This document shows, piece after piece, positions 15,135-21,287 of a DNA stretch of 21,287 nt. The position numbers were made by a program, and so were the translations under genes. This DNA comes from Betaproteobacteria bacterium (GTDB lineage Bacteria; Pseudomonadota; Gammaproteobacteria; Burkholderiales; SG8-39): the NCBI GenBank assembly GCA_007280315.1, contig QYQC01000025.1:1-21287 (forward strand). Direction: 5' to 3'. Numbering within the stretch: position 1 is the first letter of the stretch; each line of letters begins with the position of its first letter. The notes below the pieces were generated by a model, which had not been told where the DNA came from, made no database searches, and saw nothing but the letters and a program-made list of their open reading frames with translations.

Positions 15135-15402
15135 GGTCCCGGTGCTCGCTCGCCGTGAACTGTACGGGACCGCGCGACGGCAGTGTTCATGCGGTCGGTG
15201 CAGACGCTGCGCAACTCCATGGCCGTCCTCTAGCTGGATCGATCGCAAATGCTACGCTGCCTGAGCGGCAAGGCGCAAGCGCAGCCGCGAAAACCGACCG
15301 TCGGGGTATAGTTTCACAGCGGGCGGGTGGAGGCGGTAGCGGAGATTCTGGAATATTCTCGCCTGGATTCAGCAGCAAGCGACGTCTATTCAAGGGAGCC
15401 GA

Positions 15403-16212
15403 GTGAAAATGTCCAAAAACTCGCTTGAGCGGTCCGCGAACAATCAGGACCCATCCGCGGATGCATTCAACGTCGGATTTCGCTCGGCCGCCAGATTGTT
15501 CGCACGCGAGCAGCCGGTGACGATTTCCATGGTTGCGCTCGGACTGATCATTCCGCTCTACCTTTTTATCCCGCGCGAATTGCTGAAGGGGCGGACGTTT
15601 TACATGCCCGCCACTTGGCTCGACCACGCGTTGCCCGTGGCGCCGGCCTGGTCGCTCGTCTATCTTTCGCTTTTCCTCGCGGCGCTCCTGCCAGTTTTCG
15701 TCGTGCATCAGCAGGAACTGTTGCGGCGCACCGTCAACGCCTTCCTCGCTATCTGGCTTGTCGCATATGTCTTTTTCGTGGCATATCCGACGGTCGGCCC
15801 CCGGCCTTCGGGAGTTGTGATCGGCGACGAATTTTCCGTCTGGCTATTGCGCAGCATCTACTCGTCCGATTTTCGGTACAACTGCTTTCCCTCGCTGCAC
15901 GTCGCGCAGTGCTTCCTCGCGGCGCTGGTATGCGCTCGCGTCCATCGAGGTGTCGGAGCAGTAGCGGGCCTGTGGGCCGCGTTGGTGGGAATTTCCACGC
16001 TGTACACCAAGCAGCATTACGTTCTCGACGTCATCTCCGGGGCCTTGCTGGCCTACGTCGCATATCGCGTCTTTCTGCGCGGCTACCCTCGTGAGGCCAC
16101 GCCGGAATTCGAGCGCCGCCTTGCTCCGCGTCTTGCGCTGGGCGCCATCGGAACTTATGGGCTCATGGTTGCCATAATGTGGATCGCGTATCTGAATGGT
16201 GTCGAAATTTGA
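15403..16212 (+). CDS. PAP2-family integral membrane phosphatase/phosphotransferase
   Basis: This 269-residue membrane protein has about six hydrophobic segments (near 41-57, 84-102, 111-128, 165-180, 184-200 and 245-263). The three PAP2 phosphatase motifs are present: YPTVGPRP (128-135), CFPSLHVA (161-168) and STLYTKQHYVLDV with His205 and Asp209. The variant spelling (PSLHV, QHYVLD) resembles the inositol-phosphorylceramide-synthase/AUR1-like branch more than PgpB. It probably handles a lipid phosphate or transfers a phospho-headgroup at the inner membrane. The start could be GTG at 15403 or ATG at 15409; the ribosome site AAGGGAG at 15392-15398 serves either. It ends 1 nt from the converging peptidase gene. 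Confidence 0.88.
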   Translation: MKMSKNSLERSANNQDPSADAFNVGFRSAARLFAREQPVTISMVALGLIIPLYLFIPRELLKGRTFYMPATWLDHALPVAPAWSLVYLSLFLAALLPVFVVHQQELLRRTVNAFLAIWLVAYVFFVAYPTVGPRPSGVVIGDEFSVWLLRSIYSSDFRYNCFPSLHVAQCFLAALVCARVHRGVGAVAGLWAALVGISTLYTKQHYVLDVISGALLAYVAYRVFLRGYPREATPEFERRLAPRLALGAIGTYGLMVAIMWIAYLNGVEI

Positions 16213-16213
16213 T

Positions 16214-17941
16214 TCAGGACGGCGCCGGTATCCGACCGGCGCCCGCCAAGCCAAGAACTCCGGCTGCGTGCGCCATGAGATCGCGCATTAGCGTCGGGTC
16301 GAAGGGTGAACGAAGCCCGGCGGCGGCAAAAATCTCCAGCACGCTCTTGGTTCCGCCGATCCGGCACAGATCGAGAAAGACCTTCATCGCCCGCTCGTGG
16401 TCCTGCGCGTCTACAAGGGCAAGCTGCATCGCGCCGGTTTCGGCGATGGCGTAGTCGATGTAATAGAACGGCGCGAAGAACAGGTGGCCCTGGGCGTACC
16501 AGCGGGCGTGCTTGTAGTCTTCGACGCCGCCGAAGTCGATGCCGGGTTTGTAGACATCCCAGATTCGCCGCCAGGCGGCGTCGCGCTCGTCGTGCGATGC
16601 CTGCGCGTGTTCGTACACCCAGTGCTGGAACTCGTCCACCACGCAGATGTAGCAGATCAGGTCGACGCCGCGTTTCCAGCGCAGCCGGCCGAAGCGCTCG
16701 GCGTGCTCGGCGGAAAAAAATTCGCCTGCGTGCCGCAGACTGAGGAACTCCATGCCCATGGAGTGGATCTCACCGGCGTCCGAGGTTGGCCAGTGCAGGT
16801 CTACCGCCTCGATTTCCTGGCTTTCCCAGGCCTGGAATGCGTGCCCCATCTCGTGCGTCAGCGTTGCGACATCGCTCGCGTCGCCGGTCGAGTTGCAGAA
16901 GATCGCGACTCGGCCCTCGTCGCTTAGGTTGGTGCAGTAGGCCCCGGCCCGCTTGCCTTTGCGATTCTCCAGATCGATCAACCCCTCGCTTCGCATGCGC
17001 GTGAAGTGCGCGCCCAGCTGCGGTGACAATTTATCGAAAACCCTCTGCAAGGCGTCGAGCTGGGTCCCGACGGGCACGATGCCGCCGGGCAGTGAGAGCG
17101 CCGGGTCGTACTCGACGTCCCAGGCCTTCAGTATCGGAGTTCCCAATGCCTGCGCCTGATTCTGGTACAGCTGCTGCTGCACTGGCACCGCATACTCGCG
17201 CACCGCGGCACGGAAGAGCGCCGCCTGCGCCGGGCCGTAGTCGGTGCGGCCCATCCCCAGATATCCGAGGCGGACGAAGTTCGCGTGCCCTAGATTGCGC
17301 GCCATCCGGTCGCGTAGCTGTACCAGTTCGTGATAAATCCCGGCTAGCGCTTCACGCTCGCGCAGGAACCAGCGGCGATAAGCTTCGAAGGCTTGACGGC
17401 GCAACGGGGCGTGCTCGGAGTTCTGCAGATTGCGCGCCACCATCAGCGTAACGGTCCGGCCGTCCACTTCGACTTCGCCCGAGGCGACGCGCTTGTCGTA
17501 ACGATTGACCAGGTCGGCGGCCTCAACCCGCAGCGTGCTGTTGACCGGAGCGAGCGGCTCGACGGTGGTTTCCAGAATGCGGATCAGCTGCCGGCTGTAG
17601 CGCTCGGCAATGCCATCCTTGTGCCGGCTGGCGATCAGCGCGTTGACCAGGGTGGAATCGCCCTCCTCGGCAGCGGGCGTCACCTGCTCGCGGATGTACT
17701 TGTCGGCCGCCTCGCGACGGGGATCGTTCATATCCTTGGACAGGGCGTAATAGATGCGCCGGCCCTCACTGCCGACGTAGGACTTGAGGGCGTTCCAGTC
17801 GGCATAGAGCGCAAGCCAGGCATCGGGCGCACCAGCCTGCTCCGCCTGTTCGATGCGCCCGGCCAGTGCCCGGTAGCGTTCCCGAACGAATTCTGCCGTT
17901 AGGGTTTCGGGACGGTCGGAAAAATGCTTGTAGGCGATCAT
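16214..17941 (-). CDS. M3-family zinc oligoendopeptidase
   Basis: This 575-residue protein is of the thimet/oligoendopeptidase F type. The zinc site HEMGH (363-367) and the third ligand Glu391 in EIHSMGMEFL are intact. The GDASDVATLTHEMGHAFQ context and the C-terminal APFYYIDYAIAETGAMQL segment are typical of the family. No signal peptide is seen, so it probably degrades short peptides in the cytosol. The start is supported by AGGAG, 5 nt upstream. mnmC lies upstream on the same strand, 144 nt away, and no terminator is recognisable in that gap. Confidence 0.93.
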   Translation of the reverse strand: MIAYKHFSDRPETLTAEFVRERYRALAGRIEQAEQAGAPDAWLALYADWNALKSYVGSEGRRIYYALSKDMNDPRREAADKYIREQVTPAAEEGDSTLVNALIASRHKDGIAERYSRQLIRILETTVEPLAPVNSTLRVEAADLVNRYDKRVASGEVEVDGRTVTLMVARNLQNSEHAPLRRQAFEAYRRWFLREREALAGIYHELVQLRDRMARNLGHANFVRLGYLGMGRTDYGPAQAALFRAAVREYAVPVQQQLYQNQAQALGTPILKAWDVEYDPALSLPGGIVPVGTQLDALQRVFDKLSPQLGAHFTRMRSEGLIDLENRKGKRAGAYCTNLSDEGRVAIFCNSTGDASDVATLTHEMGHAFQAWESQEIEAVDLHWPTSDAGEIHSMGMEFLSLRHAGEFFSAEHAERFGRLRWKRGVDLICYICVVDEFQHWVYEHAQASHDERDAAWRRIWDVYKPGIDFGGVEDYKHARWYAQGHLFFAPFYYIDYAIAETGAMQLALVDAQDHERAMKVFLDLCRIGGTKSVLEIFAAAGLRSPFDPTLMRDLMAHAAGVLGLAGAGRIPAPS

Positions 17942-18085
17942 TGCGCTCCTCGGCAGGCCATCGCGCGGACACCCTGTTTACCACGAGATTCCAGATCCTG
18001 CCAGCGGCCCGGCCGAAGCCACAGGGCCGGCGCATCAGTTTCCCGGAGTCACCGGCGGTTGGCAGGATTTCCCGCTAGCGCAGGT

Positions 18086-20038
18086 TCACAGCATTCCCCG
18101 GCGCGCCTGCTTCAGCACAAAGCGCCCTGGGTCCATCGCGTCGGCCAGATCGCCCTCTATCGGCAACGGTTCGCCTTCGATCTGGCTCGCCAGCAGCTCG
18201 CCCGCGAGAGCAGCCCAGACGAGGCCGCGCGAAGCGTAAGCCGAAGCACAATACATTCCTGGGCTTCGCGGCAGATCGGATAGTTGCGCGCCGGACAGAC
18301 CGGCTTTCTGCAAACGCGCGGCGTCTACGTCCGGCATCGCGCCGATGAGCGGCAGGTGGTCCGGCGCCGCGCAGCGAAAACCCACCGCACCGTCGAGTGT
18401 CGCCGGATCAATTGCCTGGCGCAACTGCGGCAGCATCTGCGCCAGGCGCGAAAGATTTTCCGCATGGCCCTGCACCTGCGGTTCCGGAGCATCGTTGTCC
18501 CGATCGTAGGTGCTGCCGGTCACAACGATGCCGTGAACTGCGGGAAGTACATAGCCCAGGCCGGTCAGCACCGCGCGCGGCGCCTCGATCTGCGCTGCGC
18601 TCAAATAACTGATCTGGCCGCGCACGCGCTGCAGCAGCTGCGCCACCGGGGCGAGACGCACCGCATCGTTCGCATTGGCCAGCACCAGCACCGGCGCGGC
18701 AGCGATGATCTTTCCGTCCGCCGCCAGCGCCTGCCAGAGTTCGCCGCGGCGCTGGACGGTCTCCACCCGCGTGCCGAAATGTGTCGTGAGCGATGGGCCG
18801 GCTGCGGCGAATTGCGCAGCGATCAGACTCGACGGTCGCATCCATCCGGCGCCGGCAAACCACCAGCCGCCGCCACCCAGGCTGCTTCCCGAAATAGATT
18901 CCGCTTCGCCGCGTTCGGCGAAACGGGCGAAATCGGCAGGCGGGCCGAGCGCGGCAATCGTCGCGCGCATGCGCTGTTCCCGCGCGGCATCGCCCGCGAG
19001 CTGCAGCACGCCGCAGCGCGCCCAGGCCGGCGCCAGCCCCGAACGCTCCAGCTCAAGCCAGTGCCTGACGGCAAAACAATATCCGTTTCGTACAGCCCGC
19101 GACAATATGCAGTCATCAGCCGAAAGGTGCGGGTGAAACACCCCCGCATACCTGGCCGGTACCTGCGCGGACGGCGCAGCACGGCCCTCGATCAGATCGA
19201 CGCGCCATCCGCGCTGCGCCAGGCGCTCGCTGACTGCCGCTCCGGCGATGCCGGCCCCGATCACGATCGCATGGCGTTCCGTTCGCGCGGTTGCCACTGG
19301 CTCCACTTCCGTCGGCGCAGTGCGCGGCGCGAATCTGCCGCGCAGCATTTCGCGCTTGCGTCCGAAGCCGGAAACTTTTTCGACGGCGAAACCGGCTGCC
19401 TCCAGTTCCTGGCGCACCGAAGCTGCGCTGGAGTAGGTGGCCACGGTTGTGTCCGCGCGGGCGAGCCGCGCCAGACGCCGCAGCAGCGGCGCCGACCACA
19501 TGTCCGGATTCAGCCGCGGCGCAAAACCGTCCAGATAGATCGCGTCGGCGCGAAGGCGCAGCCGCGGCACGAGATCGAGGACCTCGCCGAATGCCAGCGT
19601 CAGCGTCAGCCGCCCGCCCTCGAAATGCAGGCGGTGCATGCCGGAAACCAGCGGCGGCCAGGCGTCCTGCAGCTGTCGCGCCAGCGGCGCGAATTCGGCG
19701 TAGCGCTGGTGCAGCGCCACCAGCGCGGCGCGCTGGAATGGATGCTTTTCGATCGAAACAAAATGCAAGCGGTGCGGTCGCGCGGGATCGTCGCGCCACT
19801 GACGCCAGGTCGCAAGAAAATTCAGCCCCAGGCCGAAACCGGTTTCGACAATGGTAAACACGCGCGCATCGGCCCATCTGCTCGGCAGGCCGTTACCGGC
19901 GACAAATACGTGCTGCGCCTGGCCCGGACCCGATTCCGCACTGTGATAGACGTCACCATAGGCGGGCGAGAACGGCGTGCCTTCGCTGTCGAAAGCGAGT
20001 TCAGCGGGGACTAGGCACATGGTAGAGATTGCGCTCAT
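18086..20038 (-). CDS. mnmC: Bifunctional tRNA mnm5s2U34 methyltransferase / FAD-dependent cmnm5s2U34 oxidoreductase
   Basis: MnmC completes the wobble-uridine modification of tRNAs for Lys, Glu and related codons. The C-terminal FAD domain removes the carboxymethyl group from cmnm5s2U, and the N-terminal domain methylates nm5s2U. With the start used here the protein has 650 residues, near the family norm. The methyltransferase domain shows VETGFGLGLNF (64-74), the catalytic Asp170 in LDGFAPRLNPDMWS, TYSSAASVRQELEAAGF and GRKREML. The FAD domain begins at AIVIGAGIAGAAVSERL (257-273). The start is uncertain: this ATG lies in a repeated REP-like sequence, and an internal ATG six codons later (20020) is an equal candidate. 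Neither has a good ribosome site. The open frame reaches 20347 but overlaps the next gene antiparallel-free only in nonsense sequence, so that extension is rejected. Confidence 0.94.
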   Translation of the reverse strand: MSAISTMCLVPAELAFDSEGTPFSPAYGDVYHSAESGPGQAQHVFVAGNGLPSRWADARVFTIVETGFGLGLNFLATWRQWRDDPARPHRLHFVSIEKHPFQRAALVALHQRYAEFAPLARQLQDAWPPLVSGMHRLHFEGGRLTLTLAFGEVLDLVPRLRLRADAIYLDGFAPRLNPDMWSAPLLRRLARLARADTTVATYSSAASVRQELEAAGFAVEKVSGFGRKREMLRGRFAPRTAPTEVEPVATARTERHAIVIGAGIAGAAVSERLAQRGWRVDLIEGRAAPSAQVPARYAGVFHPHLSADDCILSRAVRNGYCFAVRHWLELERSGLAPAWARCGVLQLAGDAAREQRMRATIAALGPPADFARFAERGEAESISGSSLGGGGWWFAGAGWMRPSSLIAAQFAAAGPSLTTHFGTRVETVQRRGELWQALAADGKIIAAAPVLVLANANDAVRLAPVAQLLQRVRGQISYLSAAQIEAPRAVLTGLGYVLPAVHGIVVTGSTYDRDNDAPEPQVQGHAENLSRLAQMLPQLRQAIDPATLDGAVGFRCAAPDHLPLIGAMPDVDAARLQKAGLSGAQLSDLPRSPGMYCASAYASRGLVWAALAGELLASQIEGEPLPIEGDLADAMDPGRFVLKQARRGML

Positions 20039-20149
20039 GCCGCGATAGTTCGCGAGTCCCCCGAGGGGATTTCCTTCGGGGCACAAGCTCGCTCCCACAA
20101 TTTGGCGCTCATGCCGTGATGGTTCGCGAGCAGGCTCGCTCCCACAATC
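20031..20149. repeat. Two tandem REP-like copies in the mnmC leader
   Basis: Copy 1 (20031-20102) and copy 2 (20105-20149) both open with GCGCTCATGCCG, continue with GTTCGCGAG and end with GCTCGCTCCCACAAT. On the minus strand this reads as the common REP form GTGGGAGCGAG...CTCGCGAA. Copy 2 is a short hairpin (GCGAG-CAGG-CTCGC on the plus strand). Copy 1 carries an extra 26-27 nt between its arms that form an inner hairpin (CCCCGAGGGG with TCCTTCGGGG). Such elements are dispersed non-coding repeats. These two lie between the end of the hcrB-like gene and mnmC, and the left copy runs into the annotated mnmC start codon. Confidence 0.85.
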
Positions 20150-20186
20150 TGCCGCGCCCGGCCAGAGTGTGGATCGCCACGCGGCG

Positions 20187-21209
20187 CTACAACGCCTGCC
20201 GCGAAATGCGCATGCGCATCGCGCGCATGTCGTCGCCGCGGAGTTCGCGCAGCGCATAGCCGACGAAGCTGGGCACGACTTCCTTGCGCCAATAGACATC
20301 GAGATCGGCGTTGTCCATCGGCTTGGCGCGGGAGGCGGCCAGCGCACCGGCTTCGGCGATCACTTCGTCGGTCAGTTTCTTGCCTGCAAGGAACCCGCTA
20401 GCCTTTGCGGCAAGGAACGGTTGCGAGGACACCGCCCCCAGCACCAGGCGCGCCTCCTCGACCGTGCCATCGGGCGCGGCGCGCAGCGCGGCGGCAACAC
20501 CCAGCAGCGGAAAATCGAACGACCCGCGCCGGCGCAATTTCCAGTAGGTGCTGTTCCACCCGGCGTTCTTTGGCAGCACCACTTCGATCAGGAGTTCGTC
20601 GGCGTTACGCGTGAGGTAGGCTATGCCGTCATTGTTGTACAGACTCTCTAGCGCAATCTCGCGTTCGCCCGCGACCGACACCAGACGCACCTTGGCATTG
20701 AGCGCGATCAGCGCCGGCGCGGTGTCGGTCGACGACACGGCGAGGCAGCGTTTGCTCGCGGTTGCAACCCAGCAGGTCACGCCTTCCTTTTTCATGCAGT
20801 AGTCGATCGCCTCGCGCCATTCCTCGTTCTGGTTGTAGTAATTGCAGCGCGTGTCCAGGCACAGATTGCCGCCCAGCGTGCCCATGTTGCGCAAGTGCGG
20901 TGACGCGACCTGCGCCGCCGCCTGCCACAGGCCGCGGTATTGCTCGCGCACAGCTGGTGCATTCACGACTTCGGTCAAGGTGAGCCCGGCGCCCAGCGTG
21001 AGGCCTGCGCCGTTGGCGATTTTCTTCAGGCCTTCGACGCGGCCAAGCGATATCAGCGTCGCCGGTGTCTGCTGGCGGCGCTTCATGTTCGGCAGCAGAT
21101 CGGTGCCGCCGGCAATCAGCATGCCCCTCGGCCCTTCGCCGGCAAGCATGCGCGCCGCCTCGGCAACGCTGACGGGCGCCTGATACTGGAACCACGGCAG
21201 GCGCATCAT
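20187..21209 (-). CDS. hcrB: FAD/[4Fe-4S] medium subunit of a 4-hydroxybenzoyl-CoA reductase-type molybdenum hydroxylase
   Basis: This 340-residue subunit is of the CoxM/XdhB FAD-binding type: AGGTDLLPNMK (33-43) and NMGTLGGNLC (108-117) are the FAD contacts. Ordinary members lack the insert seen after that point. Here it carries Cys122, Cys138, Cys146 and Cys155, the same positions and 16-8-9 spacing as the extra [4Fe-4S] cluster of Thauera HcrB. In that enzyme the cluster lets electrons run toward the Mo site to remove the phenolic hydroxyl of 4-hydroxybenzoyl-CoA. The call is strong for the HcrB subfamily. The exact substrate is less sure, because the partner subunits are not visible. Two adjacent ATGs (21209, 21206) are possible starts, both overlapping the stop of the gene upstream. 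Confidence 0.85.
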   Translation of the reverse strand: MMRLPWFQYQAPVSVAEAARMLAGEGPRGMLIAGGTDLLPNMKRRQQTPATLISLGRVEGLKKIANGAGLTLGAGLTLTEVVNAPAVREQYRGLWQAAAQVASPHLRNMGTLGGNLCLDTRCNYYNQNEEWREAIDYCMKKEGVTCWVATASKRCLAVSSTDTAPALIALNAKVRLVSVAGEREIALESLYNNDGIAYLTRNADELLIEVVLPKNAGWNSTYWKLRRRGSFDFPLLGVAAALRAAPDGTVEEARLVLGAVSSQPFLAAKASGFLAGKKLTDEVIAEAGALAASRAKPMDNADLDVYWRKEVVPSFVGYALRELRGDDMRAMRMRISRQAL

Positions 21210-21287
21210 GATGCCGCCCTTTGCGCGAGATCGCGCACCGGTTTGCGCTCCGGCCGCTTGCTTTCGGTGCCGTCGCCGCCCTCGCCC
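21206..21287 (-). CDS. 3' end of an upstream gene, probably another subunit of the same hydroxylase
   Basis: A frame open from the window edge reads a polar tail ending in RDLAQRAAS and stops with TGA at 21206-21208. It overlaps the hcrB-like ATG (ATGA), as expected for a translationally coupled operon. The 26 visible residues carry no diagnostic motif, so the assignment to the Mo or [2Fe-2S] subunit rests only on position and is tentative. Confidence 0.5.
   Translation of the reverse strand, partial: GEGGDGTESKRPERKPVRDLAQRAAS

Noticed and set aside
18284..20014. 576-codon open frame on the plus strand
   Set aside because: It lies antisense to the whole of mnmC, has low-complexity Arg/Gln/Ala-rich sequence and no family motif. 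It is a by-product of GC-rich codon use on the other strand.

Overview
This is a GC-rich, gene-dense bacterial chromosome segment. Several traits point to a proteobacterium, most likely a betaproteobacterium: a bifunctional MnmC, an OtnC/OtnI pair, a PA4872-type oxaloacetate decarboxylase, multi-domain PAS-GGDEF-EAL signalling and REP-like GTGGGAGCGAG repeats. This placement is inference, because there is no rRNA or marker gene in the window. I see no tRNA, rRNA, CRISPR array, prophage or intact insertion sequence.

Layout. (1) 1-6266, plus strand: the tail of a degenerate EAL-domain protein overlaps (ATGA) an FMN-dependent alpha-hydroxyacid oxidase/dehydrogenase, followed by an oxaloacetate decarboxylase-type enzyme of the isocitrate lyase/PEP mutase family. 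A palindromic repeat then precedes an enoyl-CoA hydratase and a two-subunit molybdenum hydroxylase. The large, Tat-exported Mo subunit is frame-disrupted. (2) 6291-11185, minus strand: a kinase/cyclic-nucleotide-binding fusion protein, otnC, otnI and a PAS-PAS-GGDEF-EAL protein. The last three are tightly packed. (3) 11291-14138, minus strand: a vapBC toxin-antitoxin operon with a well-defined promoter/operator, a 2-hydroxy-/2-aminomuconate-semialdehyde dehydrogenase, and a YedK/HMCES-type DNA-protein crosslink protein. (4) 14139-14558: a gene-poor junction holding the vapBC control region, nested inverted repeats and a decayed fragment of a second mnmC. (5) 14559-17941: a SAM methyltransferase diverging from a PAP2-family membrane protein, which converges on an M3-family peptidase. 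(6) 18086-21287, minus strand: full-length mnmC with a REP-like pair in its leader, preceded by an HcrB-type [4Fe-4S]/FAD subunit of another molybdenum hydroxylase and the end of one more gene of that operon.

Themes. Much of the window is catabolic: hydroxyacid, oxaloacetate, CoA thioester, tetronate and aromatic meta-cleavage aldehyde chemistry, plus two molybdenum hydroxylases. Second-messenger proteins are interspersed: two EAL proteins, one GGDEF domain and one cNMP-binding kinase. I did not find a clearly new multi-gene system. The most unusual items are the mnmC fossil beside a structured intergenic region, the apparently leaderless vapB promoter/operator, the kinase-cNMP fusion heading the otn/GGDEF-EAL group, and the multiple frame breaks in the Mo subunit.
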